NCBI RefSeq assembly: GCF_001426685.1
Contig: NZ_LMFB01000044.1
Span: forward strand, 227-64,226
Length of the DNA stretch: 64,000 nt
Direction of reading: 5' to 3'
Origin: Rhizobium sp. Root483D2
Lineage (GTDB): Bacteria; Pseudomonadota; Alphaproteobacteria; Rhizobiales; Rhizobiaceae
Shown piece by piece: positions 57,556-64,000 of the stretch. The translations under genes and the position numbers were made by a program. Under the pieces are notes generated by a model. The model was not told where the DNA came from, did no database searches, and was given only the letters and a program-made list of their open reading frames with translations. Position 1 is the first letter of the stretch; every line of letters begins with the position of its first letter.

Positions 57556-58140
57556 ATGAAGATGTCACTGGCCGTCATGACGGCATGTCTCAGCCTGTCT
57601 GCCACGGCCCCGCAGGCAGCCGATGCCATCGATCCCGAGCGCATCATTTTTGCCGCGACCGGCGACTGGGATAAGGACGGCACATCGGACCTCGCCATGC
57701 TGGTGGCACCGGTAGACGGCAGCGGCGAGGATGACAATTCCGTTTACATCTACCTGAACGACGGCGACACCGACCGGCTGAAACTGAAAACCGTCGTTGC
57801 GAACAAGGTCTGGGGAGATCTGACCATGGCAGGAAGGGCACCGTCGATCACCGCTCTTGCCAACGGCTCGATCCTGATCAACACCCACAATGATTCCGTC
57901 GGCCGGGACCGCTGGGAACAGAAGCTGACGGTCGCCTATCGCAACTTCGACTTCGTCGTTGCCGGCTATACCTACACGTCCTACGACACGCTCGATCCCG
58001 ACAATACGGCGGAATGCGATTTCAACGTTTTGACCGGCAAGGGAAAGAGCAGCGGCAAACCCGTCGCCACCAAGGGCGAAATCGTGCTGCTCAAGGATTG
58101 GTCCGACGATCGTGGCCAAACGGCCTGTGGTATCGAATAG
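57556..58140 (+). CDS. exported protein with FG-GAP/VCBS-like repeat, function unknown
   Basis: The 194-residue protein has a signal peptide (SLAVMTACLSLSATAPQAADA). A calcium-binding-like loop follows in TGDWDKDGTSDLAML (D-x-D-x-D-G pattern), and the next block, NSVYIYLNDGDTDRLKLKTV, resembles VCBS/FG-GAP blades. Two cysteines (AECDF and TACGIE) may form a disulfide. No family was recognised with confidence and there is no clear partner: upstream is the SOS peptide gene on the other strand, downstream convergent lolD. Confidence 0.7.
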   Translation: MKMSLAVMTACLSLSATAPQAADAIDPERIIFAATGDWDKDGTSDLAMLVAPVDGSGEDDNSVYIYLNDGDTDRLKLKTVVANKVWGDLTMAGRAPSITALANGSILINTHNDSVGRDRWEQKLTVAYRNFDFVVAGYTYTSYDTLDPDNTAECDFNVLTGKGKSSGKPVATKGEIVLLKDWSDDRGQTACGIE

Positions 58141-58178
58141 GCATAAGACCCGCCTCTAACCGGCAGGCAACCGCAACC

Positions 58179-58880
58179 TTAGAGCTCGACGACCTTGCCG
58201 TCCTCGATGGTGACGCGGCGGTCCATGCGGGATGCCAGTTCGTAATTGTGGGTGGCGATCATGGCCGCAAGACCCGACTGGCGGACCAGGGCCTCCAGGG
58301 CTTCAAAGACATAGCCGGCGGTTTCCGGATCGAGGTTTCCGGTCGGCTCGTCGGCGAGAAGCACCAGCGGTGCATTGGCAACGGCCCGCGCGATGGCGAC
58401 GCGCTGCTGTTCGCCGCCCGACAATTCAGACGGACGATGCTCGGCGCGGTGGCCGATGCGCATGTAATCCAGCAAGGCCGCCGCCCGTTCGCGCGCCTCT
58501 GCCTTGTTCAGGCCGGCGATCAGTTGCGGCATCATGATATTTTCGATCGCGGTGAATTCCGGCAAAAGATGGTGGAACTGGTAGACGAAGCCGATATCGT
58601 TGCGGCGGATCGCCGTGCGCTTTTCGTCACCGAGCGCGCCGCAGGACTGGCCGTTGATCAGAACTTCGCCTGCATCCGGGCGTTCCAGCAGGCCTGCCAG
58701 GTGCAGAAGTGTCGATTTGCCGGTGCCGGACGGCGCCACAAGCGCCACCGTCTGTCCGCCAAACAGCGAAAAATCCGCGCCCTTCAGGATGGACAGGGTT
58801 TCTTCGCCCTGGCTGTAATGACGTTCGACGGCGGAAAGCTGCAATGCCACGCGCGCATTCATCGTTGATGTAATCCCCAA
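58179..58880 (-). CDS. lolD: lipoprotein-releasing ABC transporter ATP-binding subunit LolD
   Basis: ABC-type ATPase of 233 residues. Walker A is [15 protein letters not shown], the signature is [19 protein letters not shown], and Walker B is [19 protein letters not shown], followed by the switch histidine in IATHNYEL. With its permease partner directly upstream (stop at 58881, zero spacing) it forms LolCDE, which extracts outer-membrane lipoproteins from the inner membrane. Confidence 0.94.
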   Translation of the reverse strand: MGITSTMNARVALQLSAVERHYSQGEETLSILKGADFSLFGGQTVALVAPSGTGKSTLLHLAGLLERPDAGEVLINGQSCGALGDEKRTAIRRNDIGFVYQFHHLLPEFTAIENIMMPQLIAGLNKAEARERAAALLDYMRIGHRAEHRPSELSGGEQQRVAIARAVANAPLVLLADEPTGNLDPETAGYVFEALEALVRQSGLAAMIATHNYELASRMDRRVTIEDGKVVEL

Positions 58881-60188
58881 TTATTCGTAGCGCAGAGCCT
58901 GAACCGGATCGAGGCGCGAAGCGCGCCAGGCCGGAAAGATCGTGGCAAGGAAGGACAGGCCAATGGCCATGGCGACGACCGATGTGGTCTCGCCAAGGTT
59001 CATATCGGCCGGAAGCTGGCTTAGGAAATAGAGTTCGGGATTGAACAATGTCGTTCCTGAAATCCAGGAGAAGAACTGCCGGATGGATTCGACATTGAGG
59101 CAGACAATCACGCCCAAAAGCACGCCTGCCAAGGTTCCGACAATGCCGATCGCCGCCCCGGTCATGAAGAAGATCCGCATGATGGCGCCCGACGACGCCC
59201 CCATCGTGCGCAGGATGGCGATATCAGCCCCCTTGTCCTTGACCAGCATGATCAGGCCGGACACGATATTGAGCGCCGCCACAAGCACGATCAGCGTCAG
59301 GATCATGAACATGACGTTGCGCTCGACCTGGAGCGCGGAGAAGAAGGTCTTGTTGCGGTCGCGCCAATCGCTGATCAGCACCTGTCGCCCGGCCGCATCC
59401 TCGATCGGCTGGCGCAGGTCATCGACCAGGTCCGGATTGGTGACGAACAGTTCGATCGACTGGGCGATGCCTTCGGCATTGAAATAAAGCTGGGCTTCTT
59501 CCAGAGGCATGAAGATGATCGAGGCGTCATATTCCGACATGCCGATCTCGAAGATGGCCGAGACGGTGTAGGATTTGACGCGGGGATTTACCCCCATGGG
59601 CGTAATATCACCTTCCGGCGCCACCAGCGTGATCGTGCCGCCGGCGGTGATGCCGAGCTGCTGGGCCATGCGCGAGCCGATCGCAACACCGGTGCCTGCG
59701 GCATAACCGACGAGATCGCCGGACTGGATGTGATCGGAAATCGACTTCATCTTGGCGAGGTCGTCGGCGCGCACGCCGCGCACCAGCGCCCCGGTGCCAG
59801 CACCGCCCGGACCGGAGGCGAGCGTCTGCCCCTCGATCATCGGGATCGCCATGGTGATGCCCTTGACGCCGGAAAACTTCGTCGCAAGGTCGGCATAATT
59901 ATCGAGCGGGCCATCCAGCGGCTGGACGATCATGTGACCGTTGATGCCGAGAATGCGCGAGATCAGCTCGGTTCTAAAACCGTTCATCACGGCCATGACG
60001 ATGATCAGCGTTGCCACGCCGAGCATGATGCCGATGAAGGAAAAGCCGGCGATCACCGAAATGAATGCTTCCTTGCGGCGCGAGCGAAGATAGCGCCAGG
60101 CCACCATGCGCTCGAATGTGGAAAACGGACGGCTCGACGGCGTCTCTGCGGTCGCTGCCTTTTCCTGCTCTAGCGTCGCGGCGCTCAT
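58881..60188 (-). CDS. lolC: lipoprotein-releasing ABC transporter permease LolC/LolE
   Basis: The 435-residue permease has an N-terminal helix (SVIAGFSFIGIMLGVATLIIVM), a large periplasmic domain (about 75-295), then three helices within a FtsX-like C-terminal half (NVMFMILTLIVLVAALNIVS and KGADIAILRTMGASSGAIMRIF). The cytoplasmic start at ATG 60188 was chosen because the longer frame upstream is antisense proS. Alphaproteobacteria commonly have one LolC/E-type permease, which then works as a homodimer with LolD; which letter applies is not decidable. Confidence 0.92.
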   Translation of the reverse strand: MSAATLEQEKAATAETPSSRPFSTFERMVAWRYLRSRRKEAFISVIAGFSFIGIMLGVATLIIVMAVMNGFRTELISRILGINGHMIVQPLDGPLDNYADLATKFSGVKGITMAIPMIEGQTLASGPGGAGTGALVRGVRADDLAKMKSISDHIQSGDLVGYAAGTGVAIGSRMAQQLGITAGGTITLVAPEGDITPMGVNPRVKSYTVSAIFEIGMSEYDASIIFMPLEEAQLYFNAEGIAQSIELFVTNPDLVDDLRQPIEDAAGRQVLISDWRDRNKTFFSALQVERNVMFMILTLIVLVAALNIVSGLIMLVKDKGADIAILRTMGASSGAIMRIFFMTGAAIGIVGTLAGVLLGVIVCLNVESIRQFFSWISGTTLFNPELYFLSQLPADMNLGETTSVVAMAIGLSFLATIFPAWRASRLDPVQALRYE

Positions 60189-60199
60189 TCCTTGGTCCC

Positions 60200-61528
60200 T
60201 TATTTCGAGGCGGTCAGCTTGTTGATGGCAGCCTCGATCGTCAATGTTTCGCGGGCGCCGGTCTTGCGGTCCTTGAGTTCGACTTCGCCGCTGGCGACAG
60301 AGCGCGGACCGGCAATGATCTGCACGGGAACGCCGATCAGGTCGGCGGTGGCAAACTTGGTGCCGGCGCGGTCGTCCTTGTCGTCGTAGAGCGTGTCGAA
60401 TCCTGCCTTGTTGAGCGCAGCATAGATGGTTTCGCACGCCGCGTCGCATGCTTCGTCGCCGGATTTCATGTTGATCACAACCGCGTCGAACGGTGCGATC
60501 GAAGCCGGCCAGATGATGCCGTTCTCGTCATGCGAGGCTTCGATGATGGCGGGAACCAGCCTGGTCGGGCCGATGCCGTAGGAGCCCATGTGAACCGTGT
60601 GTTCCTTGCCGTCGGGGCCCTGAACCTTGGCGCCCATAGCCTCGGAATATTTGGTGCCGAAATAGAAGATATGACCGACCTCGATGCCGCGCGCCGAAAC
60701 CTTTGAGGCATCGTCGATCGCATTGAAGGCCGCCTCGTCGTGCATTTCCGAGGTGGCGGCATAGAGCGAAGTCCACTTGTCGAAGATCGCCTTCATCGCA
60801 GCTGCGTCCCAGAAATCCGTATCATCGGCCGGAATATCGAAATCGAGGAAGTGCTTGTGGCAGAAGACTTCCGATTCACCGGTATCGGCCAGGATAATGA
60901 ACTCATGGCTGAGATCGCCGCCGATCGGGCCGGTATCGGCCCGCATCGGAATGGCGCGCAGGCCAAGCCGCGCGAATGTGCGCAGATAGGCCGCGAACAT
61001 GCGGTTGTAGCTGTCAACAGCGCCTTCGCGGTTGAGATCGAAGGAATAGGCATCCTTCATCAGAAACTCGCGCGAACGCATGGTGCCAAACCGCGGACGG
61101 CGTTCGTCGCGGAATTTCAGCTGGATATGATAGAGATTGAGCGGCAGGTCCTTGTAGGACTTGACGTAGGAGCGGAACACGTCCGTGATCATCTCCTCGT
61201 TGGTCGGTCCATAGAGCATGTCGCGCTTGTTGCGATCCTTGATCCGCAGCATTTCGTCGCCATAGGCGTCATAGCGGCCGCTTTCCTGCCAGAGTTCGGC
61301 CGATTGCAGCGTCGGCATCAAAAGCTCGATGGCGCCGGCGCGGTTCTGTTCTTCGCGGATGATTTTGGTGACCTTGTCGAGAACCCGCTTGCCGAGCGGC
61401 AGCCACGTATAGATGCCGGCCGACTGCTGGCGCACCATGCCGGCACGCAGCATCAGCCGGTGCGAGACGATTTCCGCTTCCTTCGGGGTTTCCTTCAGAA
61501 TGGGCATGAAAAAGCGGGACAGGCGCAT
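60200..61528 (-). CDS. proS: prolyl-tRNA synthetase, short alphaproteobacterial form
   Basis: Class II aminoacyl-tRNA synthetase. 442 residues from ATG 61528, compared with about 570 in E. coli, because the editing insertion domain is missing, as is usual in alphaproteobacteria. Motif 1 is near [20 protein letters not shown]; motif 2 is [19 protein letters not shown]; motif 3 is [18 protein letters not shown] separate trans-editing protein (ProXp-like) would be expected elsewhere. The longer open frame begins 11 codons earlier. Confidence 0.95.
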   Translation of the reverse strand: MRLSRFFMPILKETPKEAEIVSHRLMLRAGMVRQQSAGIYTWLPLGKRVLDKVTKIIREEQNRAGAIELLMPTLQSAELWQESGRYDAYGDEMLRIKDRNKRDMLYGPTNEEMITDVFRSYVKSYKDLPLNLYHIQLKFRDERRPRFGTMRSREFLMKDAYSFDLNREGAVDSYNRMFAAYLRTFARLGLRAIPMRADTGPIGGDLSHEFIILADTGESEVFCHKHFLDFDIPADDTDFWDAAAMKAIFDKWTSLYAATSEMHDEAAFNAIDDASKVSARGIEVGHIFYFGTKYSEAMGAKVQGPDGKEHTVHMGSYGIGPTRLVPAIIEASHDENGIIWPASIAPFDAVVINMKSGDEACDAACETIYAALNKAGFDTLYDDKDDRAGTKFATADLIGVPVQIIAGPRSVASGEVELKDRKTGARETLTIEAAINKLTASK

Positions 61529-61832
61529 GAACGGGTTCCAGAAGTTAAAAGCACTTCGCACTATCGGTTGAATCGGGCGAAATAACGTTGAGCCTGCAGG
61601 CCCCGCGCGCGTCAGCCGCGCAAACCGGACACTGCCGTTTGACTGTTTGCCGCGACGATCCGGACAGCTGATTCCACGAGAAAGGATGCACCGCGCTCAC
61701 GCGTTCATAGACGCTTCGCAGCAGGAAGAAAACCCGTCATCGCTTTTGGCAGAAAGCGCAAGCGGGCACTGCATTTCAAGGAGTGAAAAAACAAAAATAC
61801 CTGCGTCAAAAAGGCACGGTAGTAACAGGATT

Positions 61833-61849
61833 TTGACAGAAGTTGTCAA
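61833..61849. promoter_or_regulatory. palindromic operator-like site in the proS/DUF1467 gap
   Basis: TTGACAGAAGTTGTCAA, a perfect 6-base inverted repeat with a 5-base centre, where TTGACA could also act as a -35 element for rightward transcription. An AT-rich tract follows. No regulator can be named. Confidence 0.4.
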
Positions 61850-61899
61850 CGGAAAAATTTTACTCAAGTGTAGCAAAAATGCAAAAAAATGGGATGACA

Positions 61900-62078
61900 A
61901 CGCATAATGTTTGGGCTAGTTTTGGCCCACAAAAGAGGCAGGGAGATTAAATTCTTGTCGATTTCGCGGTCAAGTCTTGGGAGGATAAGATCTTAGGCGC
62001 GTTTACACGCAGCCACCGGCAACGGATAAGGATCACGCGATACTTTAAAGAACAAGGCTTTCAGCCTTGTTTTTTTTT
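61900..62078 (+). ncRNA. candidate small RNA ending at an orphan terminator
   Basis: A rightward terminator at 62052-62078 has no rightward gene upstream for more than 4 kb: the nearest genes on both sides are leftward. The sequence between about 61900 and it contains hairpins TGGGC...GCCCA (61912-61930), palindrome TAAGATCTTA (near 61988) and GCG...CGC, and no coding frame of note. A CATAAT at about 61902 may be its -10, but its -35 is poor. Start position is a guess. The gene-free stretch 61529-62182 holds nothing else that I can support. Confidence 0.4.
62052..62078 (+). terminator. strong rightward intrinsic terminator without an obvious gene
   Basis: ACAAGGCT and AGCCTTGT form an 8-base-pair stem with a 3-base loop followed by nine T residues on the plus strand. 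On the minus strand the exit is GTTCTTTAAAG, only moderately T-rich, so it fits rightward transcription better. The DUF1467 gene stops 104 bases to its right on the minus strand and might use it weakly. Confidence 0.88.
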
Positions 62079-62182
62079 GACTTTTACACAGGTTGTGTTC
62101 ATCCAGAAAATGGAAGCCGCCTCAATCGCGGCAATTCTGTGGCAGCGTCAACGGCGCGGTCCGCCTGCCGGAAGCGTCAACC

Positions 62183-62452
62183 TCAGTAAAACTTCGGCGC
62201 AAATTGCGGGATGGAATCCAGGCCGTAGCCCAGCCGCACGGACAGGATATACCAGGCGGCGTGGATAATAGCCGCCAGAACCGAGGTCATCAAAAACACC
62301 CGCAACGCACGAAAACGCGCCGGAGCGCTTTCGACGCTGCCCGGCACCACCTCGTTTTCATCCGCCTGCGTGCGCAAGCCGATCGGCAGGACGATGAACA
62401 GCGCCAGCCACCAGATGATGAAGTAGATCGCAAAGGTGGAAAAGATCGGCAT
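62183..62452 (-). CDS. DUF1467-family membrane protein
   Basis: The 89-residue protein has two transmembrane helices: FSTFAIYFIIWWLALFIVLPIG then VFLMTSVLAAIIHAAWYILS, joined by an acidic loop (QADENEVVPGSVESAPARF). This matches the DUF1467 family, which is found next to the mce and proS genes in rhizobia. Function unknown. Confidence 0.88.
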   Translation of the reverse strand: MPIFSTFAIYFIIWWLALFIVLPIGLRTQADENEVVPGSVESAPARFRALRVFLMTSVLAAIIHAAWYILSVRLGYGLDSIPQFAPKFY

Positions 62453-62584
62453 GGTCGTCTCTCGTTACGAGGGGAGATAGATGTCTCGCCTCATGTCTCG
62501 TGCGCGCTGGCATGGCGCCTTATAGCGCCTCACTGAACGCCCGACAAACACCCTGTCCGATAAATACCGGCACGCGGTCTTCTG

Positions 62585-62989
62585 TCACACCTGTTCGAGT
62601 TCGATCAGCGTCCCGAAGAAATCCTTCGGATGGAGAAACAGCACAGGCTTGCCATGCGCGCCGGTCTTCGGATTTCCATCGCCCAGCACCCTGCCCCCGG
62701 CCGCAATCAGGCTATCGCGGGCGGCATGGATATCCTCGACCTCGTAGCAGATATGATGCATGCCGCCGGCCGGATTTTTCGCAAGGAAAGCCGCGATCGG
62801 TGACGCCTCCCCGAGCGGCTCAAGAAGTTCGACCTTGGTATTATCAAGCGTGACGAACACAACGGTGACGCCGTGCTCTGGCAGCGCTTGCGGAGCGGTC
62901 ACCGAGGCACCGAGCATCGACCGGTACCGCTCCGCCGCTCCGGCAAGATCCGGAACGGCAAGAGCGATATGGTTGACACGTCCAAGCAT
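62585..62989 (-). CDS. mce: methylmalonyl-CoA epimerase
   Basis: The 134-residue glyoxalase-fold enzyme interconverts (R)- and (S)-methylmalonyl-CoA in propionate metabolism. It has the metal-binding pattern: NHIALAVPDLAGAAERYRSM, HHICYEVEDIHAARDSL and FFGTLIELEQV with the final glutamate ligand. The ATG at 62989 begins LGRVNHIALAV; the longer frame upstream is not used. It follows rnj ten bases downstream on the same strand. Confidence 0.93.
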   Translation of the reverse strand: MLGRVNHIALAVPDLAGAAERYRSMLGASVTAPQALPEHGVTVVFVTLDNTKVELLEPLGEASPIAAFLAKNPAGGMHHICYEVEDIHAARDSLIAAGGRVLGDGNPKTGAHGKPVLFLHPKDFFGTLIELEQV

Positions 62990-62999
62990 CGGAGACCCG

Positions 63000-64000
63000 T
63001 CAGAGCTTGTTGATGAACACGGTGACAACGGGCTTCTTGCCCCAGACGTCATTGGCCGTACCACGAATGGCGCGGCGGACGGCTTCCGTCACCATGGCGA
63101 TATCCTTGCGCTTGCCGCGCGGGATGCTTTCGACAGCCCCCAGGACCGCGTCATAGAGCGTATCGTTCATGTCTTCGCCTTCGTCATCGAATTCAGGCAG
63201 GCCGATCGGAACGACGATCGGGTCGGCGGCGAAATCGTAGCGCGCGTCCAGAATGACGTTGACGGCGACGTGACCGGCAAAGGACAGCTTGCGGCGTTCG
63301 CCGATGCCCATTTCCTCGAAGTCGCCGATCAGGCTGCCGTCCTTGTAGATCCGCCCATGCGGGGCTTCGCCAATGACGGTGGCCGGTCCAGGTGCCAGAC
63401 GCAGAATGTCGCCGTTACGCACCTTCGGAACGGTTTTGATGCCCGACTGCAATCCGAGTTCCGCCTGTGCTGTCAGATGCGCGGCTTCGCCGTGGACCGG
63501 GACCAGCATCTGCGGGCGCGTCCAGGCATACATCTGCTGCAGTTCGTTGCGGCGGGGATGGCCGGAGACGTGGACCAGCGCTTCGCTATCGGTAACGATA
63601 TGGATGCCCTGTTCGACGAGGCCGTTCTTGATATCGTTGATCGCCTTCTCGTTGCCGGGAATGGCGCGCGATGAAAACACCACGGTATCGCCTGCAGTCA
63701 GCGCCACATTGCGCATCTCGTCGCGCGAGATCTTGGCAAGTGCGGCGCGCGATTCGCCCTGGCTGCCGGTCAGGATCACCACGACCTTGTCGCGCGGGAT
63801 ATAGCCGAACTCGTCCTCGGCGATGAAGGGGTTCAGCCCTTCCATCAGCCCGACATCGCGGGCGACGTCGCAGACGCGCTTCATCGAGCTGCCGAGCAGC
63901 AGGACCTCGCGGCCGGCCGCAGCCGATGCCTTGGCGATCGAGCGGATGCGGCCGACATTGGAGGAGAACGTGGTGATCGCCACGCGGCCCTTGGCGTCCT
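63000..64000 (-). CDS. rnj: ribonuclease J, C-terminal part (runs off the window)
   Basis: The C-terminal portion, about 333 residues, of a metallo-beta-lactamase-fold RNase J. It contains beta-CASP features: TTFSSNVGRIRSIAKASAAA, ILTGSQGESRAALAKIS, SSRAIPGNEKAINDIKNGL and SGHPRRNELQQMYAWTRPQM, then LVPVHGEAAHLTAQAELGL, and a C-terminal domain that ends VWGKKPVVTVFINKL. RNase J combines 5'-3' exo- and endoribonuclease activity. The reading frame continues past base 64000, so the N-terminal metal-binding HxHxDH motif lies outside the window. Confidence 0.93.
   Translation of the reverse strand, partial: DAKGRVAITTFSSNVGRIRSIAKASAAAGREVLLLGSSMKRVCDVARDVGLMEGLNPFIAEDEFGYIPRDKVVVILTGSQGESRAALAKISRDEMRNVALTAGDTVVFSSRAIPGNEKAINDIKNGLVEQGIHIVTDSEALVHVSGHPRRNELQQMYAWTRPQMLVPVHGEAAHLTAQAELGLQSGIKTVPKVRNGDILRLAPGPATVIGEAPHGRIYKDGSLIGDFEEMGIGERRKLSFAGHVAVNVILDARYDFAADPIVVPIGLPEFDDEGEDMNDTLYDAVLGAVESIPRGKRKDIAMVTEAVRRAIRGTANDVWGKKPVVTVFINKL

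Noticed and set aside
61647-61907. 86-codon plus-strand frame in the proS upstream gap
   Set aside because: No ribosome binding site, composition not protein-like, and no recognisable family.

Overview
The window is GC-rich chromosomal DNA from an alphaproteobacterium, almost certainly a member of the Rhizobiaceae (Rhizobium/Agrobacterium/Allorhizobium type). The supports are the gene content and order (rlmB, prfB-mrcA-amiC-rne, aroQ-accB-accC-aat-NDUFA12, pyrB-pyrC'-plsY-dprA-topA-rnr, rpmG/pleD-divK, dnaE-lolD-lolC-proS-DUF1467-mce-rnj), two Rhizobium-type intergenic mosaic elements, and alphaproteobacterial LexA boxes of the form GTTC-N7-GTTC. Nearly everything is core housekeeping sequence. 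I see no insertion sequence, prophage, CRISPR array or rRNA operon.

Layout. 1-6 kb: tRNA-Gly and tRNA-Tyr, rlmB, small proteins, a divergent azoR/LysR pair, tRNA-Thr and nadK. 6-15 kb: prfB (with an intact +1 programmed frameshift site), PBP1A, an N-acetylmuramoyl-L-alanine amidase and, divergently, RNase E. 15-22 kb: an aminotransferase, a DsbA-like protein, aroQ-accBC-aat, a decayed GNAT gene beside a mosaic element, a DUF2155 protein and the complex I accessory protein NDUFA12. 22-30 kb: gatB and gatCA, separated by a small accessory patch (DUF1294, Rrf2 regulator plus FAD oxidoreductase, YjhX-type toxin, two GNATs). 30-38 kb: UPF0173, RuvX/YqgF, small membrane proteins, an AEC transporter, AidB, and pyrB with a dihydroorotase-like partner that has lost its metal ligands, then plsY and dprA. 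39-47 kb: topA, rnr, DUF983, NUDIX, MFS and rpmG. 47-50 kb: an AT-rich gap with a strong candidate small RNA, then pleD and divK. 50-57 kb: DUF3572, HAD-like protein, SOS-controlled dinB, L,D-transpeptidase and dnaE. 57-64 kb: an SOS-boxed 28-residue membrane peptide gene, lolD-lolC, proS, an orphan terminator suggesting another RNA, and mce-rnj at the edge.

Themes. Translation (tRNAs, RF2, GatCAB, ProS, RlmB, L33, Aat), RNA decay (RNase E, R and J), envelope growth (PBP1A, amidase, L,D-transpeptidase, LolCD, PlsY), cell-cycle signalling (PleD/DivK), and DNA replication and damage response (DnaE, DinB, TopA, DprA, RuvX).

The observation I rate most worth testing is the 28-codon ORF at 57271-57357. 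It is preceded by a TTGACG-N17-CATTAT promoter covered by three GTTC half-sites at exact 11-base spacing, so it looks like a LexA-repressed membrane micropeptide, comparable in design to the Caulobacter SOS division inhibitor SidA. Second is the candidate small RNA at 47223-47402. All calls come from reading the sequence; no searches were run. Many start codons were moved inward from the longest open frame using Shine-Dalgarno, signal-peptide and family-length arguments, stated case by case.
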